64,000 nucleotides of DNA. It comes from Vitis vinifera (lineage: Eukaryota; Streptophyta; Magnoliopsida; Vitales; Vitaceae). The stretch's first letter is position 1. Each line of letters starts with the position of its first letter. Positions 36,001 through 47,747 of the stretch are shown here, in pieces. The DNA lies in NCBI RefSeq assembly GCF_030704535.1, contig NC_081821.1, positions 4,169,001-4,233,000 of the forward strand, in the 5' to 3' direction. The position numbers were made by a program, and so were the translations under genes. The notes under the pieces were generated by a model that worked only from the letters and a program-made list of their open reading frames with translations, had not been told where the DNA came from and searched no databases.

Positions 36001-39000
36001 ATGTAGCCTCTCCAAAAATCTTTTCGCCCCCTTTTTTCTTTTAGCTCTTTGTTTTGGGCTTTTGTGTATACCCCCCGTATACATGCGGCTTTTTAGCCTT
36101 TTCTAATATATTTTGTTGATTATCTATCAAAAAAAAAAAAAAAAATCTTTTCGCCTCCTCTACCTCCCAATCATTGAAAGCTCTAAAAAAACAGGGGTTC
36201 CAACCCCCCAAACCCCCCTCAGCCAAGGGGTCCCAAATATTTGCCACCCACGCTTCCTTCTCAATAGTCAAAGCAAAAAGAGAAGGAAAGGACATACACA
36301 AAGGAGAATCCCCGCACCATTTATCCCTCCAAAATCTCACTTTCCTCCCGTTACCAACAATGAAAACCATCCTATCGCTCACCAACTTCCAAACCATCCT
36401 TATTCCTTTCCACAACCCCATAACATGAGCCTCTCTCACTTCTCGAGAGCACCAACCCCCTTCTATCTTCTCCATACTTCTCTCTAATTACTTGATTCCA
36501 CAAAGCCTCTCTCTCATTTGCGAAACGCCAATTCCATTTAGCAAGAAGAGCCTTGTTGAGAAAGGAAAGGCATTTGACCCCCAAACCTCCTTTCTTCTTA
36601 CTTAAACACACCAACTCCCATCTTACTAAATGAGGCTTTCGCTCCAAATTGCCCCCACCCCAAAGGAAGTCCCTTTGGATTTTCTCTAATCTCCGTTTGA
36701 CTGAGCTTGGTAAGCACAACAATGACATTAGATAGATGGGTAAATTCGATAACGTGCTTCGAATAAGAGTCGCCCTCCCTCCCTTGGATAAATATTGTCT
36801 CTTCCACATGGCTAACCTTCTTCGGAAGTGCTCTTCCACACCATCCCAAACTGTAACTGACTTAAAAAGAGCACCCAAGGGCATCCCCAAATAGGTGGTT
36901 GGAAGACTACCCAGTCTACAACCAAATTCCCAAGCAAGATCATCCATATTCTCTACCCTCCCTACTGGAATGAGTTCACTTTTTTTCAAATTTATTTTCA
37001 ATCCCGAAACGGCCTCAAACCATATAAGTAACCAACTAAGATAAGTCAATTGATCTTGTGAAGGTTTATAGAACACCAGTGTATCATCAGCAAACAACAC
37101 GTGGGAAATTAAGACCCTTTCTTCACTCCTACCCTTCACCCTACTACCCGATAAGAAACCTCCCTCTACAACCCTTTTGAGAAAAACACTAAAGACCTCC
37201 ATAGCTATCACAAAGAGATAAGGGGAAAGGGGATCACCCTGTCTCAAACCCCTGGAGCTTTGGAAGAAGCCCGTAGGGGTTCCATTGACCAACACGGAGA
37301 AACTTGTAATGGATATGCACCACTTAATCCACCTGATCCATTTTTCCCCAAAACCCATATTTTGCATAACTGTGAGAATAAAAGTCCAGTCCACGTTATC
37401 ATACGCATTCTCTATATCCAATTTGCACAAAATGCCACTTTCATTATTCTTCAGAACCGAATCAATGGCTTCATTAGCTATCAACACTGCATCTAGGATT
37501 TGTCTACCTTCCACAAACACCCCTTGAGCCTTGGAGACCACCTTTCCAACCACCTTTTTTAGCCTATTGGCTAAGACCTTGGCTAGCCACTTGTACAAGC
37601 TTCCCGCCAAGCTTATAGGACTAAAATCCCCTAAGTCTTCAACCCCTGCTTTTTTTGGAATTAGGACCATAAAAGTTGCATTTAGGCTTTTAACAAATTT
37701 GCCATTTTCATAGAATTCCTTGAAAAAACATATCACATCAGCCTTCATGAAATTCCAAGCAAATTGCCAAAAGGCCATAGAGAATCCATCTGGCCTCGGG
37801 GCTTTATCCCCATTATAGCCCAATAGTGCATCGAAGACCTCCTCTTCCATAAAAGGAATCTCCAAGGCACTAGCGTCCAAAGGCTCCAAAGTCTCAAACT
37901 GCAGCTCGGAAACAGAAGGGCGCCATTCCCTCGGATTGGACAACAACGGCCTAAAAGCATTGGCAATCCCTTTCCTAATTCCATTCTCCTCCATAAGCCA
38001 GGCTCCATTAATCTTAATTCTGTCCACATTATTCCTCCTCCTGCGAGCATTGGCCATCTTGTGGAAAAAACCGGTATTTCTATCCCCCTCTTTCAGCCAC
38101 ACTTCCCTAGATTTTTTCTTCCACGTGATTTCTTCAAGTAAGACCCATTTTTTATAGTCTTTCCTCGCTTCATTTCTAGCTTCCAACTCTTCCAATGATA
38201 GTCTGCTAATTTTCTCCTTGGCATCCCAAAACTCCATCTGCTCCAAAGCCAAATTCTTTCTATATTCAACCCTACCAAAGGTGTTTCTGTTCCACTCCTT
38301 CAGCTTAACCTTCATAAATTTTAGTTTTTCGGCCAAGATAAAACTTGGGGATCCATTGAAGCTACCTTCCTCCCACCAATACTTCAATAGGTCCTTAACA
38401 CCTTCCACTTTCAGCAACATATTCTCAAATCTAAATGGGGAAGGGCCTTTTCTCAGGCCCCCTCCATCCAGAAGAAGTGGAAAGTGATCGGACACCAGTC
38501 TTGGTAGAACAAATTGCCTCGCATCACCAAAATGACTGTCCCACCCCTCATTAACCAAAAAAGGATCCAGCCTTGAAAAAGACTGGTAATACCCCTCCAA
38601 TCCAAGTAAAAGGGCCCCCAACCATAGGCAGATCCTTTAACTCTAGATCTTCTATAACTTCTGAGAATCTTCTCATGTTTGAATTCAAGCTCCCTCCTCT
38701 GCTGTGCTCTTCCGGACTTAGAATGACATTAAAATCCCCTGCAACACACCACGACCCATTCCAAAGCCCCTTAAGGGCCCCCAACTTCTCCCAAAAACTC
38801 TCCCTGTTCCTCCTCAATGTTGGGCCATAAACCCCTGTAAACATCCATATGAAACCATCCTCGCAGCTCTTAAAAATGCAAGAAATAGAGAACAATCCTT
38901 TTTGAAGGTCAACCAAATCCAACACCCTGTTATCCCAAAACACCACTATACCTCCAACTGCGCCCCTTGAATCTACAACTCCCCATTCAAGGAATCTTCC

Positions 39001-42000
39001 CACTCCTAAACTACGGATAATGCCCATTGACATTTCCCGAATCTTGGTTTCTTGTAGGCAAACCAGGTCCACCCTATTCTTCTTTATCAAAGCTTTGATC
39101 ACCTTCATCTTATCGCAATTATTGGCCCCTCTTACATTCCAAGTAAGTAGTCGGAGCTTCATTTAGACCTGCTCGTACTCCCCCCCCCCCCCCCCCAGAT
39201 AGTTCACTGTTCCAACTTTCTCAATTCTCTTTCGAATTTTGACGACTCTAATTTTTTCCTTTTTCTACCATTCAACTTTCCTTTTTGAAGTTTCCTCTCT
39301 TTCATTCTTTTAAGCAAAAACAAAATTTCCCTTTCGAAGCCCTCCGTCGGCATTTCAAGATAGCAGCTAAACTTATCCAAGCTGCCAAAATGCCAACACA
39401 GTTCCCCTTCTTCGGCCCTCTCCTCCTCATCCTCTTGGGAGACCCTTTCCGAAACCCCCTCTGACACCTCCTCGGAATTCCCAGACTCCCTACCCACCAA
39501 ATCCGATACCTCGGCCTCCCTCCCATCCGCCAATATCATCCTTAACGGGCCCATAACAGCTCCCCTTACAGCTTCTGAACCTCTGCCCCGATTGAAAACC
39601 CTGGCAATGGCAACACCTTCTCCCGTCCCGCTTAGAAGGAGTAGAAGAAAGAGAGATTTCCTGCTTCCCCAAAGAAAACAAAGAACAAGAGGATTGATCA
39701 GAATACCTGGAAGCCTCCTCCATCAATGCTTCGTCGGTGATTACTGAGAGATTAACGGCCGGATGAAGCGACCCCAGCTGGGAACCAAACAATTCCCCTT
39801 CTTGCCCTAACCCCCTTTTAAATTCTCCAAATTGGGTCGTCCCACCTCCACCGAGCCTTTAGAAGGCTCCATCATGGGCTGGCCCATCTCCACTAAGTCT
39901 TTAAAGACTTCAAACACTTGGCCCTCCTCAGCGGGCCCTCTCCCCCACCCCGACTCCCTTTGCCGGCCTAACGGAAGTTTTTTTCCAGGCCCAAAACAAG
40001 AACTCTTCCTGTTATAGGATTTTTGAAAATTTGAAAATTATTTTATTTTTATAAAACATGTGCAAATAACATAAGTTTGTTATTTTTCTTTGCAAACTCA
40101 TACTATTGAGTCATAATTCTCATAAAAATAGTTAGAAGTGTCACAATATGGTTTATTTGATCATTGTGTATGAGAAATTTTTTCCTGAACAGGATAAGTC
40201 TTGGCGTGTTCGCTATATGGTTGCAAATCAATTATATGAGCTATGTGAAGCTGTTGGTCCTGAGCCTACCAGGTAAATATTCCCCTGTTGATGATAAGCT
40301 ACTGTGTTTTGCATTTCTTTCATGTAACCCCAATTCTATTGTTAAATCCTGTGAGCTTAATATTTTTCTTGACTAGTGTTTTTCTCTCATGTCTTATCTG
40401 AAATTCTGACCTTGAACTGCTTTTAACACTTCAATTATTTAACAACTGTATTAAGATAATAATTAAATTTTTTGGATTGGTTTATTCCTGATCTGTGTCC
40501 ATTTTTTAACAAATTATTTATATAATTGTTATTTGACTTATGATTGATAATTATTTGATATTTTGCAGGTCAGACTTGGTTCCTGCATATGTTCGGTTGC
40601 TTCGTGACAATGAGGCTGAAGTACGCATAGCAGCTGCAGGAAAAGTAACAAAATTTTGCCGGATTTTGAACCCAGAACTTGCAATTCAGCATATTCTTCC
40701 TTGTGTGAAGGTATACATGCTTGCAAAAGTTTTAAGTTTCATTATGCTATGAAGTTTCTTATGGGCTTACATGGTGGGGTTCTATTTACCACTGCTTATC
40801 TGTCATCTGTCTTAAAATTTGTGACTAGATTAGAAAATGTCCTTCTGCAGGAATTATCATCAGATTCTTCCCAGCATGTTCGTTCTGCTTTGGCTTCAGT
40901 TATTATGGGAATGGCACCTGTTTTAGGAAAGGTAAGGGTACCATATTAGTATGTATATAATTATTCAGGTTGGAGGTAGTTGAACCATTTATTTACTTTC
41001 TAGTGTGGTTTCATACTTGCAGGCAAAGCTGTAGGGGTAGTGGAACATGGTCTTGGGGTTCTATCCTATTAATGAATTTTCATTTCCTCATCTGCATCCC
41101 ACCACCTAAATAATTGATTGGTCTCTAGGGCTGTTTTTTGTTCTTATTATTTGTATTTTTTTCCTTTTCTTTTGTTTTGTTTTTCTTTTTAGCTTCTTTA
41201 TATGTGTGTGTGTGTGTGTGTATGCATGCATGCATGCATTCGTGTATGCATGCATGCATGCATTCATGTATGTATGTATGTATGTATGTGTATTACATAT
41301 GATAGATAAGAAATTCATTTTTGTGGTGTGTGACCTGTTTACTTGTTTTTAATGGGCTTAGCTACACAGGTATTATAGTTGCTATTATCGTTGTTTTTAT
41401 TTTAAAATGAGAATCCATTGTTTAACCAGGAAACGTAAGTGTATAGAAGGACGATGTATCAAGAAAATAAAGAAACAGAGAAAAAGCATTCAGCAGAAAA
41501 CACCTGTGGCCACAGTAACCCTTTTTATAGGCACCTGAGAAGCCAAGATGCAACTTCTCAAGGAGGAAAAGAAAGACCTCTTTGATGCTTCAAGGAGGTG
41601 GCTCCTCTCTTTTAACTGAAAATCTGCTTCCAAGAAAGAGGCACCCAGACCTCAGCCCTTGCTTAATGTATCAGTTTCTGTGCCTTTAGCTACTCTCTGC
41701 TAGTAAAGGTGGGCATTGAAGTAAACATTTAGAGTCCACTGGCAAACTCATGAGCTGCTGTGCTCAATCTTCTAGTTCTAGGAAAATACTGGAATTTCCT
41801 TTTAGGAAGCCTCTGAATAATGGGAATGGCATTTTCAATTGCTGAACTGCTTGATGAAGAAAAGATGGGGAGCTTCTTAGGGCTGAAATGATAACCTGTT
41901 CAGCTATACTTACAGGCTGCTAATTGAGCTGCAAAACCATCCCAAGGTTGGGTAAAGAGGAATGAGATACACTTGCCCAAATCTCCGGTGCAGAGTATCT

Positions 42001-44465
42001 AGCAGCACAAGTACCAGAGTGTGGAAAGTTTAAAACACTGTATGAGGCATTATTTTCTGGGGTGCGATTAGGAACTTTGTTGAGTTGGCATGGAACTTTT
42101 GTGGCAAGAAATGGAGAAAAGCTTGGAGGGCTGCTCCTTTATGTCTGTTTTGGACTTTGTGGAAGGAAAGAAATGAGAGGGCTTTTGAAGATTCTTTAGC
42201 AATCAAGGCAAGCAATTAAGCTATCTTTCATGAATTCTTTTTTGGATTGGGTCAGACTGTATCTAGATGACCATTCTTTAACCATGGGAGGGTTTGCAGA
42301 TTGGATTAATTTTAAGTAAGGGGAGAGTTTTTTTTTTTGCTTCTTCCTTTTTCCTCTTGCTTGCCTTCTTTGGCAACATATGTATACATCGTGTGTACTT
42401 TGTTCCTTTTATTTTGGTGCTTTCTATACATGATCCTTTTGCCTATCAAAAAATTTTCTGGGGTGCAATTGTGTCCTTCCAGATCAGCTCCCCATTAGAC
42501 TGAACCTGTTCTACAATGATCCTCATATTTTCCTCTATCCAGAATACGCATTCAGAAGACCCTAGTTTTCCAGAGCTATCAAAAAGTCCAGATGCACAGC
42601 AGTCGTACAGTAGTAAACAGTTTACATTACAAAGAGAGGAACTAGACAGTGCAGAAAAAGATGATAATTCGTCTTGCTGCTTTCTTTGTGCAGTACACTA
42701 ATATCAGGGAACATGTTTGTTCTTGGACCACTCTCATGGAAGCATGTTAATGGTTTCAACGTTGCTTTGGGCAACCACCCAATACAAGCTCTCAAAAATA
42801 TTGGTCTTTTTTTGCGTGGTTTATGTCAACTAGGTGGGCTTTGTTTTATATTTGTTGTACATTTGCATCATAGCTCTCTTGGATTGCTGATAAGTGGCAT
42901 GAGATGGAAGTAAATTTTGGAATCTTACAGGAGCTCTTCAACAGCCATTTGTTGTAAGGTTTGGCTTTTCTAATCATGCTATTTGAGTCCTTGCTTTCAT
43001 CTACATTGCACAGCAGTTGCCAAAATGAAATGAAAATGCGAATGTGTAAAGATGTTTATATTAATGTGTCATGAATCCTTGGACGTTGCATGTTTTGTTT
43101 TGTTCTGTTTTTCATGATTTGTGTTTTCCCAGACTTGAGTCTTTTTTATTTTTTTTGGTGGGTAAACAGAAGCAATTTCCCAGACTTGAGTCTTAACAGT
43201 TACTTGTACGATGTTAAATTATACTGTGGATGTCCTGGGATTGTGTAGTGGTTTTTGGACTATGAATTTTTTAATTTTGTCATCGTCTTTCTTGAGGAAT
43301 TTAAATTTCAGTTTAGGATTCTTCAATGCATTGTTTTAAGCTGCACCTTTTTTTGGTAGATTTTTTCCCTGAGATGTTCTATGGAGTGATCTATATCCAC
43401 TGGTTTGGTCTCTGTTTGTCATTTAATTAATATATATCTTTATTCCTATAGGACGCAACAATAGATCAACTTCTGCCCATTTTCCTTTCTCTGCTTAAAG
43501 ATGAGTTTCCTGATGTCCGACTGAATATTATCAGCAAGCTTGATCAAGTAAACCAGGTTTGTCTGATTTTCCATTGTCATTTCTTGGTTTTCATTTGTTC
43601 CAGTTGGTTAGAGAGGTAGATGGTTGGTTCTGTTAGAGACCACTTATTAAAAGGCATGCGAATATTGCCTAGCAAGTTTATGGTCATATGATCTTGGATA
43701 TGTGGTTCGAAAATCCAAAATGTTTCAGGCCCAAATTCTACAAATGAATCTTTTCCATGGCTGAATCCTGAAAAATACAATTTTCATTAGTGTTCAGTAT
43801 TTCTTTTCATGCATATTTTTCTGTTCAGGTGATTGGAATTGATCTGCTGTCTCAATCCTTACTGCCGGCCATTGTTGAGCTTGCTGAGGATAGACACTGG
43901 AGGGTTCGGCTTGCAATAATAGAATACATTCCTTTACTAGCAAGTCAGCTGGGTGTTGGTTTTTTTGATGACAAGCTTGGTGCTCTTTGCATGCAATGGT
44001 TAAAAGATAAGGTCAGTGAAGTTCTAGACTAAGAGTAATGATCATGTAAAATGAATTTTACTTGTTCCTTTGACTCTGATCATCATCCATGCTCAGAATA
44101 GTTTCCTGTTGTATGTTGTAGCCTTATTTATTTTTTTCTCAATCTTGCTTCCTTTTTCTTCTTTCTTGTTCAAGGACTAGTGAAGATTGTTTTCCTCATT
44201 TTAATGGGGAAATTTGTAGCAGTAGTTTTACTAGTGGTGGGGTACTGTAATACTTTGCTCGGATAACATATATGATCAATCTGATGATGTACATCCTATA
44301 CCATGCTATAGGTAATATATCATTGTCTTTATCAAGAAAGGACTGGATTGTAGCCAAGTATATACTATATCGACTTCACAGAAAAATAATTTAAAGCACA
44401 ACTATGTGTTAGATTTGGGGCGTTTTTTTGGCATTTCTCTTATTAATGTACGTTCTCTTTATCTA

Positions 44466-44510
<45 letters not shown>

Positions 44511-46351
44511 AAACTGTGTTAGAATTAATATATCCGCATATTACATACAAGAAGTTTTCTTTCATTGACCATGATTGCTGGGGGCTTCAAAGCCAGTATT
44601 CCTTGGTGTCTCAGTCTGATCAACATTTATTACATGTTATTGAATCTTTTAAATTGGCAATGGATTATTTTCTGGTATTGTTGCTTTTATTTTTATTTTT
44701 ATTTTGTTTTCTTTTATTTTAAGAAACAAGAAAAATGTTCCTATGTATGAAAGAGAAAATTTACAGAGAAGGATTTCAGATCCATTTAAATGAATGGTTC
44801 CAGTTCTTTACCTGGCATTAACAAGAAAATAGCCCTTAAAGTAAAGTGAGTGATATCCTAATCTCTTAATATTTGTTTCCTAATTGGCTTGGATGTGAAT
44901 TGTAGGTTTATTCAATTCGTGATGCAGCTGCTAATAATGTGAAGCGCCTTGCAGAGGAATTTGGCCCAGATTGGGCAATGCAGCACATAATTCCACAGGT
45001 CTTTCTGATTACATATTACTGTGAATTGGTACCTTTTAAACAAGCATTGATAAATATCTTGCTGTTCAACATAGATACAAAGTGTCTAATCTGACAAGTC
45101 CAAATAAAATGAACTGCAGTGTTGGTTCTCGGGATGATGTCTGATCTGACATCCTCCATGCTGCTCCAATATAACAAAAAATACAGTAGGAATATGCTTA
45201 TAAAGTAGCTTTTAAAGTCTTCTTTTCTTACACTTGGGAAAGAAGCCATTTGGGCCCTTGGGCTGCATAATTTAGTCAGTGATTAAAAGATACTTCATTT
45301 TAATTTTTTTCTTTCCATATTTAAATAAAAATTAAAGGATAACACTTTTCTTTGGCAATGGAAATGTATTAAGATATAGCTGTGACATGCTGATTTGCCT
45401 TTGAATTATGGCTAAAATAACTCATCAATACCCTGACAGGTTTTGGATATGATTAACAACCCACACTATCTGTATCGGATGACCATCCTCCATGCAATTT
45501 CTCTCCTTGCCCCTGTTATGGGCCCAGAAATTACATGCTCGAAACTTCTGCCAGTGGTCATTAATGCAGCAAAAGACAGGTGAAGTTGTTGAGTTCTCAA
45601 GCTTGGTTTTGGAAGATGTCTCTTTCCCTCCCCCACCTTTTTTTTTTCTTCTTTTCAAAGCTTGGACTGCTGGCCTGAAAGTTAAATTTCACAGGGTACC
45701 CAACATAAAGTTCAATGTGGCTAAGGTGTTGCAGTCACTTACTCCTATAGTGGACCAGTCTGTAAGTAACCAATTTTTCCCCCCTCAGATAAACTTTGTG
45801 CATTGGAAGTATGGTGACTTTAAGATTCAGAAATAATTTAATGGCGATGCTGATCGAGGGAAAGCAATGTGTGATATAAACAGAAGCATATGCTAACTGG
45901 GAATGATTTAACTTCAATAAAATTATTTGTTATATTTGTCGTCTTGTGAATAATTTTGTAAAATGTGGAATCAAAGCGATAAAATTTGGTCTGATAAACT
46001 TGATGAGAAGGATGGGTGGGAATTCAAGATTTTTAAATAAGAGCGTCATTGTTTCCAGCCAAATTTCACTCTTAACAGAAGTTATATGTAGACCCCATGG
46101 TAAAGTAGCATCTTTTTTGCATCTTTCCCTCCCTCTTTCATGAGATGTCTTGTTGAAAACACCATCTTTCAGATAAGGCAAAAGTCGTCTGCTAACTTAT
46201 AATCTCATTGGGAATTACTTATAAAATGCAGGTGGTAGACAAGACGATTCGTCCCTGTTTGGTTGAGCTGAGTGAGGACCCAGATGTTGATGTTAGGTTT
46301 TTTGCAAGCCAAGCACTACAGGCAAGTGATCAGATCATGATGTCTAGCTAG
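30071..46351 (+). CDS. PP2AA: Protein phosphatase 2A scaffold (A/PR65) subunit, RCN1-like, twelve exons
   Basis: Exons 30071-30463, 31594-31840, 33105-33217, 40193-40272, 40569-40710, 40851-40931, 43452-43556, 43829-44011, 44906-44998, 45440-45579, 45695-45761 and 46232-46351 all join with GT-AG sites in the correct phase to 587 aa, the standard family length. The start at 30071 gives [14 protein letters not shown], matching plant A subunits; an in-frame upstream ATG at 30032 lies in the 5'-UTR intron. The protein is a chain of 15 HEAT repeats throughout (for example [25 protein letters not shown]-like blocks, [20 protein letters not shown]) and ends in MMSS. It is a non-catalytic scaffold that holds the phosphatase C subunit and a B subunit; in plants it influences auxin transport, ethylene and ABA responses. 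Introns are large (intron 3 is 7.0 kb) and hold many LINE pieces. All residues expected of an intact gene appear present. Confidence 0.97.
32421..32540 (-). mobile_element. Short LINE 3'-end fragment in PP2A-A intron 2
   Basis: Plus text starts TTTTTTGATAGGCAATAAG. On the minus strand this is the CTTATTGCCTATC plus poly-A tail typical of this LINE family. The upstream part (GGGAGTATACAAGG) also resembles LINE 3' UTR. No target-site duplication was found and the right edge is approximate. Confidence 0.5.
32845..32980 (+). mobile_element. 98-bp LINE 3' end with 19-bp target-site duplication
   Basis: The 19-bp repeats AAAAAGGCTGAGGATTGGA (32845-32863) and the same with one change, GGCTC (32962-32980), flank an insert of 98 bp (32864-32961). 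The insert ends in TTTGCCTATC and an A-rich tail. This is a strongly 5'-truncated LINE copy in sense orientation in PP2A-A intron 2. Confidence 0.85.
34261..34376 (+). mobile_element. 98-bp LINE 3' end in PP2A-A intron 3
   Basis: The 9-mer AAAATTGCC flanks the insert (34261-34269 and 34368-34376). The insert contains the TTTGGGTTGGCCTTTGGG type of LINE 3' UTR, a TA microsatellite and the terminal ACCTATCAAAAAG tail. The short repeat makes the duplication less certain than others. Confidence 0.7.
35232..40015 (-). mobile_element. L1-type LINE, antisense, degenerate, in PP2A-A intron 3
   Basis: On the minus strand the order is a degenerate ORF1-like region (39792-39204), a run of 17 G (39196-39180), an endonuclease (39162-38551) and reverse transcriptase (38621-36372). 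A zinc-finger-like C-terminal region follows (about 36475-35390) and the element ends in CTTATTTACTTATC plus an A-rich tail at 35232. The endonuclease starts [15 protein letters not shown], with CLQETK and GDFNVI; the RT has [13 protein letters not shown] and the catalytic FADD. The usual KAPGPDGF is KAPRPDGF here. Frames break near 38600, at 36372-36475 and again near 35700. The 5' boundary is approximate, and I found no convincing target-site duplication. The copy cannot be autonomous. Confidence 0.9.
36014..36155 (+). mobile_element. 112-bp LINE 3' end nested in the antisense LINE, 15-bp perfect TSD
   Basis: AAAAATCTTTTCGCC occurs at 36014-36028 and again at 36141-36155. The 112-bp insert (36029-36140) ends with TTGATTATCTATC and a run of about 17 A. 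It sits in the opposite orientation to its host LINE and interrupts the coding block that reads [10 protein letters not shown] on the host strand. Confidence 0.92.
41201..41292. repeat. TG/TGCA/TATG compound microsatellite in PP2A-A intron 6
   Basis: A TG run is followed by repeated TGCA units and then TATG units. It falls in intron 6 (40932-43451), which has no coding exon but holds two LINE fragments. Confidence 0.95.
42052..42470 (+). mobile_element. 383-bp 5'-truncated LINE with 18-bp target-site duplication
   Basis: ATTTTCTGGGGTGCGATT (42052-42069) and the same with one substitution (42453-42470) flank the insert 42070-42452. Near its start the insert reads, with frame breaks, like the end of LINE ORF2 (GGFADWINF), matching the C-terminal region of the larger LINE (ANFIDWLG). 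It ends in TTGCCTATCAAAAA. It is in sense orientation in PP2A-A intron 6. Confidence 0.9.
43125..43194 (-). mobile_element. 32-bp insertion between perfect 19-bp direct repeats
   Basis: TTTCCCAGACTTGAGTCTT occurs at 43125-43143 and again at 43176-43194. The 32 bases between (43144-43175) are a T-rich tract ending in GGTGGGTAAACAGAAGCAA. On the minus strand they end TTTACCCACC plus poly-A, like LINE tails. I read this as an extremely 5'-truncated LINE retroposition. Confidence 0.75.
44400..44526 (+). mobile_element. Short LINE 3' end whose tail became a CA microsatellite
   Basis: AACTATGTGTTAGATT (44400-44415) and the similar AACTGTGTTAGAATT (44512-44526) flank a LINE-like 3' UTR (TTGGGGCGTTTTTTTGGC). 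It ends in TTTATCTATCACACA. The tail is a CA run of about 39 bp (44467-44505) followed by seven or more A. The direct repeats are imperfect. Confidence 0.6.
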
Positions 46352-47747
46352 GTGGTGGTTGTTATTAGGAATTTTTTCTTAACTCTTCCTTATTTTGTTT
46401 TCCTGATTTGGAAGTCCAATTAACTCAAAAGGTACATGTAATGTCTTACCTGAGGTGCTTTCAGTAAGACAATTTGATGTCTTTAATGTGATGAGTGCTT
46501 TTGTATTATGAGAAAACGTGCTTCTACATGTTCGTGATTTTAGCAGGTGTCCTAGTCCTAGTCCTAGTCCTAGTCCTAGTCCCTATGTTAAATAGCCTTT
46601 GCCCCCATGTATCATTATATCCTTTCATAATATGGTGCTTTAATCACATTTTACTGGAGCTATTATAGATGGTTGAGTAACTCTGAATTTTGGTGGCCTC
46701 CCCAGTCTTATGGAGGAGGCGTGAAAGCTGTTTTTGAAACTGATGGAATAATAATGAGCATTTGGTCTTTTGGTCTTGAAACCAGCATAGCCTGATTATC
46801 TCGAACTAGTCAGAAAACCCAGCCAACCCAATCATAACATCCAAATTAACTGTTAAATCTGGAGCAAATTTACTGTTAAGAGTTTAAATAGTAGACGAGA
46901 TGGTCAAGGGCGTACCTGCGCTGTATATTTGACCGGAGAAGAGAAACAGAAACAGATGAAGGTTGATTAGTGATGGTGGGATTTTAATGAATGCTTTCCA
47001 ATGTGCTATAAATTTGGTTTTGCTTGTTGAGTGTCCCTAAATTAGCTGCTAAACCCTTCGACAGCAAGGGAGGTTTTTCATTTTGGTATATGATAATCCT
47101 AAATTATTCCATGAACTATAAAAAATTATTTCTCCCATCTATTTTCTTTATTTTCCTTTTTCATTTTTTATATTATTTATTTTCTAAAATAAAAAAAATG
47201 ATTGGAAGATTAAACTTTTAGTTAAAAAAAAAAAAAAGCAGACTAATATATAATATTGTTGGATATAATATTTAATATTATGGTCAGAATATTTTCATAT
47301 ATTCAACAAAATAATGTATAATAATTTTTTATTTACAAAGTTTAAATATTGTAACCTTAAATACTATTAATGAAAAAATAATAAAAACATTTACTAATCA
47401 AACATCAAATCTAATATACCAAATTCCAATTCCAATAAATATAATATCTTACTATGCTTACGATATCATCAAGAGAGGGGGTGTGGCTCGTCAAGGTGTG
47501 AAAATAATTATTACATAGAAGTCGAATATCCTGCAAACCTTACAATTTATAGTCATAAAACGGGAAAAAGAAAAAAACATTTGTCTCAAAACTTATATAT
47601 TTGCTTGTCTTATATACATATAGTATCGTATGTAAGTATGGAGGGATTCACCACAAAAACGCAGAGGTAGTCAGCTGGATATGTACAAAGAAGGAACCGA
47701 ATCTATAGGCTATACTGTATTCTTCCCATGTTACCTACAAACTCTCG
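46352..47747. other. Intergenic region between convergent PP2A-A and protease genes
   Basis: It contains both presumed 3' UTRs and no other gene. The middle (47100-47450) is AT-rich. A hexanucleotide repeat lies at 46549-46582. Confidence 0.6.
46549..46582. repeat. GTCCTA hexanucleotide repeat
   Basis: Between five and six perfect copies of GTCCTA, about 200 bp downstream of the PP2A-A stop codon, probably in its 3' UTR or flank. Confidence 0.95.

Noticed and set aside
35220..40020. Target-site duplication for the large LINE (ACACTTCC versus ACTCTTCC)
   Set aside because: Only a weak 8-base resemblance; the 5' end of the element is not certain enough to claim it.
41201..41292. Regular short repeats that could be mistaken for an array
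   Set aside because: Simple microsatellite without unique spacers; no CRISPR in this plant DNA.
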